From contig CM040443.1 of the NCBI GenBank assembly GCA_022749755.1, positions 3,449,191-3,513,190 of the forward strand: a stretch of 64,000 nt of DNA, given 5' to 3'. The position numbers and the translations under genes are program-made. The notes beneath the pieces are model-generated. The model searched no databases, was not told the origin of the DNA, and worked only from the letters and a program-made list of their open reading frames with translations. How positions within the stretch are numbered: the first letter of the stretch is position 1; each line of letters opens with the position of its first letter. The DNA is from Azadirachta indica. Lineage: Eukaryota > Streptophyta > Magnoliopsida > Sapindales > Meliaceae. Positions 1 through 11,400 of the stretch are shown piece by piece.

Positions 1-1495
1 TTTTAATGTTGTAATCTCCAATACCACATTAAAAATAATTAAGAAAACAAAAAAATAAGGAAATAAAGAATCAGTGTATGCATCAACCTCACAAAGGAAA
101 TCAATAGACTCCATCATATATATGAAGTGGGCTTGGGAAAGAAGCTTGGGAACAGTCCGGGCCGGGCTAGGCCCGACCCATTGTAATAGAAATTCTAAGT
201 TTGAGTTAGGATATTATTTTCTTGATATTAAGATTGCATAATATTTGAAACTAAAATGCTTAATTCGAGCAAAATATTTCTTCCATTTAAAATTTTAAAT
301 TGACGGGTTAAAAGTTCAAATTAAAGTCCAGACTTGACTTGATTTCGTTTTGAATCCATGCTCAAGTTTTCAAAAATTTGAACTAACCCGAAATTTTGCC
401 AACCTTAATACCAAAATTTTCTTTTATTCTCTTTTTATTTGAAATTTTTGATACTAAAATTTACTGGTTATTTGTACACCAATTTCAATGCAAGCATATA
501 GTATTAAAGAAGGCAAAATAATTATATGTAGGGGTAATAATTTTTCGTGCTTAAACTTTAGACCATAAGATAAATTAGAATATGGTTTATTAAATTTTAA
601 CATTTTAGTTCCCATACATGAAGCCATTATGCTTGTTCATAAATGTTACCACTTATAACAAATTAGGTTGTAAATTAAAGTTCGACAATAAATAAAGTAT
701 ATATTGTGAAGCGAGTCTAGATAGTCATACGTTATAGTGTTTGATTAACTTGAGATGGTACACAATGTTTTAGATCAAGTTATGGGTTGGACTGTTTCTC
801 GAACCAAATGATCTTACTTTTCTTCTAAATTAAGAGAGTTTTGTGTGCTATTGCAACTTTGATTTCCATTTATGAGATTCAAAAAGATTCAATTGGCATG
901 AGAATCATTTTGTGCATTTGTATAAAAACAAGTTTAGATCCAAAAGAACAATGAAAGGAAACACTAATGGATGGTAAAAATCTATGAATTATGACTAAAT
1001 CTTTATTTATTTAGTGATATGGGCAGACGACTTCCTCTTGTTTGTGAAAAAAATTACTTGTATTTGAGCTATTTAGGAGGAAATAGAATTCATGGGTCAG
1101 ACTTGATATCTTTATATTAAAAAAGATCATCTATTTGTAGATTATAAGTATCTAGTTCTACTCAAACTAAATTTGTGATGATTTTTAAATTTTAAAGCAC
1201 TTATTTTTCCTTTTAAAAATAGTCATTTTAGGCAAAAACGAATTTGGGTTATTTTATTCTTAATAAATTAATGTAAGGTGAATGAAACTTTCTTATTTTA
1301 ATTAAATTGAAGTAATTTAACTTCAATTTAATTAAAATAAACTTTGTTATAAATATAATGTATCTTTGTTAAAATAAAGACTTTTCTTAAATATTCTGAA
1401 AAAATATGCTGTTTGGGGCTGCTTGTGTTTATTTTTCACAATATTCACTTATTGGTTCGAACTTCTTCAAAGGGGATTGGGTTAGGGTTTCATTA
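1..1495. other. AT-rich intergenic stretch, no gene seen
   Basis: No coding sequence can be supported here. The only compositional change is a short GC-rich patch near 150-180 (a GGGCCGGGC-like run) in an otherwise AT-rich region. A small ATG ORF at 1406-1612 resembles no protein family and runs into the duplicated unit that starts near 1496, so I treat it as chance. Confidence 0.6.
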
Positions 1496-2560
1496 CCAAT
1501 TGAAAGCTCTTTTGAATCCATTTATAACTTCGGCATCATGACCCATAAATTAAGTTTCAAACAGAGTTTAAGCGAATTGTATTATGGACTGGGTCTAAAC
1601 CTATGCCTATGATCAACTTTTAAATGTCAAACTTTAATTTTAAATATCAAACTTTTAACGTTCACTCACATGTTGTCAGAGATTTATTTTCAAATTTGAA
1701 AGAAATTTGTACACTCTAAAAATTTATTCACATATTGAGAGAGATTTTTCTTCTATAAATTTTGAGAGAATTCGAACATAAATACTTTAGTTGAAAAATT
1801 TAATTTTTATTATCAGAGTAAAACTTTAGTGATGTATTTCGTCAAACTTTTCTTCTATAAAAGAAAAAATCTCCTAAATAGATTTTGAGAGAATTCGAAT
1901 GTAAATTTTAATGGCGTATTTTGTCAAACTTCCGTGACTAAAATGTTATTATTTTAGTGAATAAAATAATAAAAATAATTGAATTAATTAATCACTCTCA
2001 ATTTATTATTATTTTTTATATAATCAATTTAATAATATTAACTGAAAAGAGAACGCTTATATAAAATATAATCAATTGGGAGCCATTATTCAAATGAACA
2101 AAAGCCAATTGGAGGCAGCAGTATCATGAATTAAATTCCCATATGAAAAACAACATGATGTATATAAACTAAATTCAACAATTTTACAACAAAAAATAAC
2201 AAGATTCCTACTTATAATAAAGTTGTACAATGAATTATTCTTTCTTTTCCTCCTTTAATAACTCCAAATCTCCAAGCAAATTAAATCCCCAAAGAATTAT
2301 TTTTATAAAAAGGAAAAAAAACAGTCCATAATATTAAATTAAGATAGTATAAAGTAAATAAAAAAATAGAGGACATAAAGTAGATATATATATATATAAA
2401 AAGATCGGTAATCTCATTATTTTATATATATTTTTACATTATTCATAAATTAGACGTGTTTAAATTCAATAGTTTGTAAATAATGTAAAATTATACGTAA
2501 AGTAATGAAACTCTTGATCTTTCTTCTCTCTATTTATATATTAGATTAAATCTCTCCATC
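1496..2560. repeat. Tandem duplication, copy 1 (about 1.07 kb)
   Basis: This is a direct repeat of the following segment. Both copies open with CCAATTGAAAGCTCTTTTGA and close with AGATTAAATCTCTCCATCC. They share the same order of blocks: a TTTGAGAGAATTCGAA-type sub-repeat, the CAATTGGGAGCCATTATTCA block and an AT microsatellite. The right end of this copy carries the stop codon and last few codons of the aldo-keto reductase gene, although no other part of that gene is present here. Confidence 0.9.
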
Positions 2561-3655
2561 CCAATTGAAAGCTCTTTTGAATCCATTTATAACTTCGGCT
2601 CCATGACCCATAAATTAAGTTTCAAAAGTAGTTTAAGCCTATTGCATTATGGACTGCGTCTAAACCATGCTTATGATCAACTTTTAACGTTCACTCACAT
2701 GTCATGAGAGATTTATTTTCAAATTTGAGAGAAATTTGTTCACTCCAAAAGTTTACTCACATATTATGAGAGATTTTTTCTTCTATAAATTTTTTCTTCT
2801 ATAAATTTTGAGAGAATTCAAACGTGAATACTTTTTATTTGAAAAATTTAATTTTTATCATCAGAGTAAAATTTTAGTGACGTATTTCATCAAACTTTTC
2901 TTTTAAAAAAAAAAAATTTCTCACGTAGATTTTGAGAGAATTCGAATGTAAATACTTTCTTTGAAAGATTTATCTTTTATCATCATATTAAAATTTTAGT
3001 GGCGTATTTCATCAAACTTCTTTGACAAAAATGTTATTATTTTAGTGAATAAAATAATAAAAATAATTGAATTAATTAATCACTCTCAATTTATTATTAT
3101 TTTTTATATAATCAATTTAATAATATTGACTGAAAAGAGAATGCTTATATAAAATATAATCAATTGGGAGCCATTATTCAGTGAACAAAAGCCAATCGCA
3201 GGCAGCAGCATCATGACTTAAATTCCCATATGAAAAACAACATGCTGTTATCTAAACTAAATTCAACAATTTTACAACAAAAAATAACAAGATTCTTACT
3301 TATAATAAAGTTGTACAATGACTTCTTTCTTTTCCTCCTTTAATAACTCAAAATCTCCAAGCAAATTAAATCCTCAAAGAATTATTTTTATAAAAGGGAA
3401 AAAAGCAGTCCATAATATTAAATTAAGATAATACAAAGTAATTAGAAAAATAGAGGACATAGAATATATATATATATTTGTAGAAAGATCGGTAATCTCA
3501 TTATTTTATACATATTTTTACATCATTTATAAATTTGATATGTTTAAATTTAATAGTTTATAAATAATGTAAAAATATACGTAAAGTAATGAAACTCTTG
3601 ATCTTTTCTCTCTCCCTATATATATATATATATATTAGATTAAATCTCTCCATCC
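2561..3655. repeat. Tandem duplication, copy 2 (about 1.09 kb)
   Basis: This is the second copy of the tandem unit, joined to the first with a two-base overlap (CC). Its right end lies inside the last exon of the aldo-keto reductase gene (stop at 3640-3642), so the unit holds the gene's 3' flank and about 15 coding bases. The copies differ by scattered substitutions, small indels and the length of the (AT)n tracts near 2385, 3465 and 3616-3635, so the duplication is not recent. Confidence 0.9.
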
Positions 3656-6190
3656 CACATTTCTTCAAGAGTTCTGTAAGGACCATTTTCTGAAACGAAA
3701 GTCTCACCACGACTTCCTCTAGACTGTGGAATTTGTTCAATCTTTTTTAGCTCTTCAGGAGTCAACTCCCAGTCAAATATGTCCAGGTTCTCTTCCATTC
3801 TTTGATTGTTAAAGCTCTTCGTAATTACACTAACTCCTTGTTGGTAAACCCAACGGATTGCAATCTTCACATGCACAACAATATAATCAACCTCCATTCA
3901 ACTAATTAATTTTTTTGTTTCAAAATATATAATCATATACATATTGATTATCTGATTCGAATTTTAGTTATCCAGATTACTAACTACTGTATTGCATATG
4001 AATTTTAACAAATAAATCATTAATTATACTGAGAAACACATAGATATGCTCTGATAATGTACATCAAACTCTACTCTTCAATAATTTTCTAAATTACAAA
4101 ATTGTGGTCTTTATTTTTATCTTTTATTTATCTAATCTCGTATCAAATAATTGGTGAAAGAAAGGAATTATTATTGAATTAAATTTTTCTTTATAGATTT
4201 TTTAAAGTTGTTATGCTAGTTCGGATTTAACTAAATTATGAACTATATATGTAGAATTGGAAAAAATATTATATACTTGCTTAAAATTTGGTTAAAAGGA
4301 CATTTATTTTCACCAATTCTAAAAATAAAAATACTTATATAAATTATGTTTGCTATAAAATATATTATATTATAATATCCTCTTAATCATAATTACGTTA
4401 CGAAACACACGTATTAAATTAGTCTATTATCCTCGACAAAATCAATAAAGAGAATTTATGTATTTCAAGTGTCTATCCATGATTTCTCAAACAATAATCT
4501 TTTTTTTTTTTTCAATTGTATTAATTGTCCAGCTATAAAATTCATTATTTTAATTTAATGGGTAACATTTTTTATTTTTTAAAATGCAATTTAAAATGGG
4601 AAAAAATAAAATTAATTAAGTGCCAAAAAAAAAAAGACAATTAATTTAAAAAATTAATTACCTGAGCAAGTGACTTTCCTTTAGCTTTTGCAATCTCTTT
4701 CAGCACCTCACATTCCATAACTCGATTATGTCCCCAGTCTGTTCCTACGGCTCCTAATGGAGAGAAAGCTGAGAAATGCACCCCTTTCTCTTCACAAAAC
4801 TGCCTCAGCTTCTTTTGTTGCCATACTGGGTTCATCTCCACCTTCACAAATTAAACAAACCATTTAATCAACACAATTGAAAAACACTTTCTTAAGTATT
4901 TCATTTAAAAATTTAAGAATTTACTTAATGGTAATAAATTGATTGCGTCAACATGATTAATAATTTTATGTGAATTAATGCTTGACTCTTATTTTAAGTA
5001 TAAAAGTTTTAATAAGATAATACATAGGTTAATATAAATAAGTAAATATTAAATTTAGTGGTATTTTTATAACTTGAATCGATTTATTCAAATTTATTTG
5101 TTTCAATTATATAATCTGTTATTTAAGTTTGGTTTGGTTCAATTTATTAACCAAAAAATTATCAATTGGATTTGGTTTTAAACCGAAAATTAAATTAAAA
5201 TTTAAAAGTTATTATGAAATAAAAAAATTTTAGAATAAAAATTCTTAATAATATTGTATATTAATAACTGTTATTTATAAAAATTAAAATTTAGTTAAAA
5301 TAAACGGAAACCGAATTAGAATCAAATTACAATTGAACTAAAATCGAACAATATTAAATTTGCCTTCCGTTATATAAAAGTTTGATTTTAAACAAAATTT
5401 AGTTCGACCCGGTTCGAAGTTTACTAAAACCGAACCGAAGTTACCACTCTTTGAACCGCTCTTTTAAAAATTACGCGCGGAAAACCGGAATGGTAATGAG
5501 ATTTACGAGGTAAAACTGTAAATTTACTCACCTGATTGACGGCGGGAGGGATTTTTGCAGTAGCAAGTATCCTATCAAGTTTTTTGGCGGTGAAGTTGCT
5601 TAATCCAATGGTTTTGGTAAGACCAAGCTTTTGACAATTCTCCATTGCAGCCCACACACCTTCAAAATCCATCGGACGAATATCCTCCTTCTTCACCGGA
5701 TACGTCGCCTCCGGAATCAAACATACCGGAAAATGAATCAGATAACAATCCAAGTACTCCAATCCCATATTCCTACAAAAACAAACAAAAACAAAAACAA
5801 AATCACATCTACCCTAACACTAATCTTAACAAAGATTAATTGTTTTACAACTATGAATTAATTATTCTATTACTTGAGAGATTTCTTCAGCGCCGGAATG
5901 ACGCGGTCAGGGAAGGAATCGGTGAGCCAGAGCTTGGAAGTGATGAAGAGCTCGTCGCGGGATTTTATGAGGCCGAGGCGGAGAGCTACGGCGATGGCTT
6001 CGCCGAGAGGCTTTTCTGAAGGGTAAGTTGAAGCAGTATCGAAGTGTCTGTAGCCGAGTTTGATTGCATGGAGAACGGCGTCTTTAAACCATTCACATAA
6101 AGGATATTCCACAGTTCCGAACCCAACAAGAGGCATGGTTATGCCTGTTGATCCTAGGGTTACAGAAGGAATACTCACCGTTTTCGCCAT
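3640..6190 (-). CDS. Aldo-keto reductase, AKR4-type (NADPH-dependent carbonyl reductase)
   Basis: Four exons on the minus strand: 6190-5874, 5772-5532, 4841-4662 and 3864-3640. All introns are GT-AG and the phases agree (317+241+180+225 nt), giving 320 aa, the usual length for the family. The catalytic tetrad is visible: D51 in GYRHFDTA, Y56, K86 in ITSKLW and H119 in YLIHFPV. Cofactor and substrate landmarks are also present: GLSNF at 162-166, NQVEMNP at 185-191, and K262-S263 with R268 and N272 in the NADPH-binding loop. The protein has no signal peptide, so it is expected to be a cytosolic (alpha/beta)8-barrel that reduces an aldehyde or ketone. The wording resembles the plant subgroup holding chalcone reductase, codeinone reductase and methylecgonone reductase homologues, but substrate cannot be read from sequence. 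The start is the only ATG giving the standard N-terminus. The last codons lie inside a tandem duplication. Confidence 0.95.
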
Positions 6191-6243
6191 TGAAGCAAGG
6201 TCTGATATGGCTACCGATGAATCAATCGTCTTTAGTATGCTTG

Positions 6244-6251
6244 CTTATATA
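6244..6251 (-). promoter_or_regulatory. Candidate TATA box of the aldo-keto reductase gene
   Basis: On the minus strand the sequence reads TATATAAG, about 54-61 bases upstream of the ATG. That would place transcription start roughly 25-30 bases upstream of the coding region. The call rests on motif and spacing alone. Confidence 0.5.
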
Positions 6252-6309
6252 CGTATTTACATGTCGGGACAAAGCATGACTGGGCAGGAAAATAATATTT
6301 AGGAGGTAG

Positions 6310-7477
6310 GATTTTTACATCTGGATCCCTTTAAGTATTCGCATTTTTGTTTAGTGAGACATATGGTTTTTGTATAATGCTAATTAGTACTAATTTCATA
6401 AAGGAGGAGGATTGAGAAGTGTATACCGTTGGATATATACACTTTCAGTAATTGTGATTGAACTTAATATATGCATTAATTATAATACGTTAATTATGTA
6501 ATTAATTATATATATGTTATATTTAATCTTAATTGTTAGATTTAATCTTACCTATTGAAAATATATAAATTTAACAGTTTATAATGATGTAAACATATAA
6601 AAAGATATGACTCTCAACTTGATCCCATTAATAAGTATAATAATTTATTCATAAGAAAAGATCGATGACTCTTTAACTTTACATATTTTTTTATATTATT
6701 TATAAATCACAAGAGTTAAATATTTTTAACAATTGAAATTGTATCTCACATATATATTAATTATAGTGTATTATATTATCTATTAATTATGCGTTAGATT
6801 TAATCTTATAATTAAATATGTCTAAATTTAATGATTTACATATAATATAAAAAATTATATAAAATTACGTGGTTTCTAATTCGTCTCCTTAATTCATATG
6901 TTTGATCATTTGTTTTAAAGACTCTTTATCAAATTTAATTAGCACTAACAATGAATTCTAGGTTAGTATATGATTACAAAAAAAAAAAAGAGCTATTTTT
7001 TGTGCTCCCAAATATATTCTTAATAAAATTAATTGAAATGTACTAACATATTTATGTCAGTATGTTTTAATCATATTCCACAATTTATTTTTAATCTTAA
7101 AAATTCCAAAGATATTTTAGAGTTTTTGAAATTCAAAATTGATATATCATGAAATTATTAATTTCACATCGATTTCATTGACATACACTTAAAAAAATCG
7201 AAGGTAGGTTATTTACCTTTATATATTTTATATAAGAAAAATGAGAAATTTTGTCTTTAAGTAAGAAAATGCAAAGGATCAGGGACCTAAAAGTAAAACT
7301 CCAATAAAAATGGAGATATAAACTAAATTACATATAGTCAACAAATGGTCAACATGTGCCAACATTATAAAATTCAACACTACCAACTCGTCCCGAGCGT
7401 GGTACAACGAATCTCGTTTCCACGTTAGGCTTAAAGAATACAGCAAGAGCGCAGCATATCTGACTCTGGAAATCAAA
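6310..7477. other. AT-rich intergenic region with dispersed repeat fragments
   Basis: No gene is seen. The stretch at about 6430-6860 holds degenerate copies of a motif set (CATTAATTATA-type runs, AAATTTAACAGTTTATAATGATGT, GATGACTCT near GATC). Similar sets occur near 2390-2560, 3470-3650 and 30455-30680, which suggests a small dispersed repeat family. A small minus-strand ORF at 7279-7476 has no recognisable domain. Confidence 0.5.
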
Positions 7478-8365
7478 GGGATAATAATGTTTTACCCCCT
7501 GAACTTTGATGAACTAACAAATTACGTCATGCTTTACCCAGTTGTAAAATTATAATCCCCTGGAGAAAACAAATGATAGTGGAAGTGACAGTTTGTGTTA
7601 TCATGTTATGTTTCTACAGTTTCATAGGCATATAACAAAAAAGTGAATACAAATTCAGCTTATTAATTGACTATGTCAAAATTTTAAATATAAATATGAT
7701 TTGATTATTAATCGTGTTTAGTTTTAACACCTATTTATGACATGAGTGACATAATATAATATAATTAAATATAATTAATAAGTAAATTATATTTATATTG
7801 TGATATGATAAGACATTTACACGTGTTTAATTAAATGTTATCATCTTAATAGTATATTATGAATAAGCACAATTAAACATGTTAAATTTGATACAATTGT
7901 ACACTAATTTAATTGGTTTAATATAAAATTTAACTTAATTATTAAAAAATCTAAACCTAAACTCTAATAAAAATTTATGTACATCAATAATAAAAAAAAT
8001 TAAATTCACACATTATTTTTTAATGAATAAGAAAAATAAATTAAGAAATTGTAAATAAATTTGTGTCAAATAAATTAATACAACATAATTATTCATTTAA
8101 TTAATCTTATTTTAAACAAATAGTTAAATCAAAATTTCAAATAAGGATACAACTTATTTATTAAATAGAAGATACAAATACTATTTATTTATTATTCATA
8201 TTTTTTTTCAACCTGAAACTCATTTAATTACGTTGAATTCGAATTGTGACCTAAACTACCACCTTTATAGTGTATTTACTGTAGGGACTAAATTGTTAAA
8301 ATTGAGTAAACTATACCTGAGTTAGTCGTTTAGCCAAAGATCAGAATTGAAAATGTTATTATCCC
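7478..8365. mobile_element. MITE-like or deleted TIR element
   Basis: The two ends form an imperfect terminal inverted repeat of about 80 bp. The left end begins GGGATAATAATGTTTT with CTGAACTTTG following, and the reverse complement of the right end begins GGGATAATAACATTTT with CTGATCTTTG following. The interior is AT-rich and non-coding. I found no clean target-site duplication. Related ends occur at 41049-41260 and near 50915. The transposon superfamily is uncertain. Confidence 0.65.
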
Positions 8366-9879
8366 ATCCAATATAATATAATATGTTTTAGCCAACCAAT
8401 TATGACTATCAAGATTTTCAAGTTTAAACTTTTGAAAGCACGTTTTGCAAATCCGTCGTTTATATCCTCAAAATTAATTTATAATATCTAAGAAAATAAA
8501 AAAAATTAAAATTAATGCATGAAAACTTGATTAGTGTATAATCTTGAATGCCCTTTGTCTTACCTTCTTCGTTAAGATCTCTATTTATAAACTATAAACA
8601 ACGGTTGATAAAGAATTTTTTTTTATTTTTTTTTAAAATAGTTTTTGGATGGAGTAAGAAATTTTATTGACGAAACATTAAATTTTTGTTTGTTACTATT
8701 ATTCAAATTTAAGATGATTTGCAAGCATCAAATGCTGTATCCCAAATCACTCAAATTATATCTAAGGGACAATTGAAAAAAATTATAAATGGAGAGAGTA
8801 ATTTATTATTTTAAACTTGTTTGTAATGTTTTACGAGTCTATATGTTAAAGAAAACCAACAGACTAAAATTTTTTTAAAAAATATTTGAGAGATATATTT
8901 TTAGTAAAATGATTGTACAAATTTGATATTTTGTCAAGAAAAATATAAACTTTTAAATACTATAAATAGTAAATATTCTTATCATTTATTGGTCAAGAAA
9001 ATCTTCTAATTTTATATAGTCTTTTTTTAGCTAGTTTTATATGCTATCACTTTTATTCAGGAAGCTTTGCTAATTTTCAAAGCAAGTACAAAACTTGAGA
9101 TTTAACTAAATTTAATGACAAACCTTTCTTTTATCATTTTTCATTTTTAATTTTCTTCTACTAAAATCAACCTAAGGACTATTTAAGGCACGAAACTGGA
9201 AAAAAAAATGTAAAAAATAAGAGGAGAGATAACTTTTGTTCTTTTTGTACACATATACATAATATGCCTTCTCTTCATTTTTCATCCAAACTTAGAATTC
9301 TTATAATCTTCACTATTGTTTTTTTATGCTAAATTTTGATTTAGATCAATACTTAAGAGCTAAGAATTTATTTTTAGCAGAGCCAATCTTTAAACTTAAT
9401 TAACTAGCGTGACGACTTTTCATCTTAATATTTAGATAAATGTTGTAAAAGATTTTGGTATGTCCCTTCTTAATTTTTGACTTCCTGAATTGCGAAGAAT
9501 GGTTAGTTAACATTGACATGTGCTTGACAATATAAACCTTTGATGCTTAAGTTAATGGAATTATTTCAAGAAGATCTTAGACTCTTTAAATAAAATAAAG
9601 AGAAAGTCTTGCACCATAGAAAAAGAAAAGAATATTACTAGAAATATAAAGTTTTAGGATCGAAGAGGGAGAGCTTATTTGTGTGTCCATCTCTTATAAT
9701 TTTCACTCTTAATTTATAAATTTTTACCATGCTCTATTGAGGATTCTTCTTGATCGAGGAGTTCTAATTTTAATAGTAATTGAATATCTTCTTACTTTTG
9801 TCACTTAATTTTTTCTTATTTGAGTTGTAACCAAATTCAAATATTCAATTAATAGAAGTTTTACTTTATAGCACATTCT
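8366..9879. other. AT-rich intergenic stretch
   Basis: I see no gene, RNA or clear repeat boundary here. The right part (about 9250-9880) may be the upstream flank of the MULE relic that follows, but I could not read transposase-like protein in it. Confidence 0.5.
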
Positions 9880-11400
9880 TGGAGGTTTTTTCTATGGAAA
9901 CATTGTAGAACCAGTTTGGTAGCAATAAGGATAAAAGTTTATGCTTCATGAGTGAATGGCAAAAAGACTTGTTGATAGCCCTTGAGCAGTGGTTTCTCAA
10001 AGTTGATCAATGATTCTATTGCAGGCACATTTATACCAATTTTAAGGCTAAGTTTCCAAGTGCAATGCTAAACAAATACTTCTATAATGATTGTAAGAGT
10101 TTTAATTTAACTTGAGAGAGAATAGGAAGAATTAAAAAAAAAATAGGAAATTAACAAATACCTCTTTGATATTTGGGATAATAGACAAACAGTCATTGAT
10201 ATTTTTAAAAAAAATAAATGCCCCTATCATATTTGACCAAATAAACAGATACCCTTGAAATTATTATGCAATAATAAAAAATGACTATTTTATCTTTATT
10301 TATTTAAAAGGCAAATTAATTAATCATTTTAACCTATTTATTAATACATAATAACCAATATAGTCTTATGATTTATTTTTTAATAATTATGTATTCAAAT
10401 ATTTTTGATAATTAGTCTCTAAATTATTATTAATATTTTAAATAATTTTATTATCATTATATTAATTTTTATAATGCAATCAACTAAAATTTAATTATCA
10501 TATTATTTATATCATCCAAATATCATTTGAAGTTTATTTTACTTGATTGTGTTATAAATTAATATAATGATAATAAAATTATTTAAAATATATTAATAAT
10601 AATTTAGAGATTAATTATAAAATAATTTGAATATATAATTATCAAAAAATAAATCATAAAAGTATGTTGGTTATTATATGTTAATAATTAGGTTAAAATA
10701 ATTAATTAATATGTTTTTAAATATATATGAGCAAACTAATCATTTTTTATGATTGTATAGTAATTCAGAAGAATATTTGTCTATTTAACCCAACTTGAAG
10801 GGAGTATTTATTTTTTCTCAAACATCATAAGAGTATTTGTGTATTACCTCAAACATCAAAGAGTATCTAACAATTTTTCTAAAAAAATCAATGAACATAG
10901 CTTCAAGCGGTTGATGAAAAGTAACACTTGGCAATTAGGAGAAGCATCCATTATTCCAGCCTCAGGTCAAATTAATATGTTCATGTTATGTTACTAACAA
11001 CATTAAGTGACAGTTTCAACAATTGGATCAATTCGTTTCAAGACATGTCAATTGCGAGGATGTTCAAGGATATAAGGAAAAAGTTTATGAATTTGGTGAA
11101 TCATAGGAAGAATGATGCACGAAAATGGAGAGACAATCAACCCTTATGAAAAAGAGGATTATGGAGGAAATGAACCATGCAGAAAGCTTGCAAGTCATCT
11201 TTGGAAGAAGAACTGTGTAGTTGATTTAGACAGGAAGATTTGTTACTGTCGATGCATGGTAGATTTCAAGAATGCAATATAAACATATTGCTTGTTGTAT
11301 TAATGCTATTAGATCTAATATGGAGTTTTTTTTTAATGCATTTTTCACTAAAGATACAAACTTGAGACATATACATGACATTAGGAGTGATAATTTGGAT
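9880..11400 (+). pseudogene. Degenerate Mutator-like (MULE) transposase remnant, split by an insertion
   Basis: Translated fragments on the plus strand match conserved parts of plant mudrA-type transposases in the right order. Near 9945-10070 is MSEWQKDLLIALEQWF and then CRHIYTNFKAKFP. Near 10990-11140 is SFNNWINSFQDMS with RKNDARKWRDNQP. Near 11215-11390 is a region like the start of the SWIM zinc finger (VDLDRKICYCR). Stops and frameshifts break every segment. A foldback element at 10145-10880 interrupts it between the core and C-terminal parts. No terminal inverted repeats of this relic were identified. It is certainly non-functional. Confidence 0.8.
10145..10880. mobile_element. Foldback (long inverted repeat) element
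   Basis: This is a near-complete palindrome of two arms of about 350 bp around a centre near 10510. The left arm starts with AACAAATACCTCTTTGATAT and the reverse complement of the right arm reads GTTAGATACTCTTTGATGTT. Long matching blocks continue throughout, for example CTAAATTATTATTAATAT and TTTTATTATCATTATATTAA. Both flanks carry an A-rich AAAAAAAT tract, consistent with an 8-9 bp target-site duplication but too simple to be sure. It encodes nothing and lies inside a MULE transposase relic. Confidence 0.85.

Noticed and set aside
1406..1612. 68-codon ORF on the plus strand
   Set aside because: It has no recognisable domain and its second half lies in the duplicated non-coding unit. The second copy of that unit does not keep the frame open.
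5631..5861. Plus-strand ORFs overlapping AKR exon 2
   Set aside because: These are antisense shadows of a well-supported exon and its intron.
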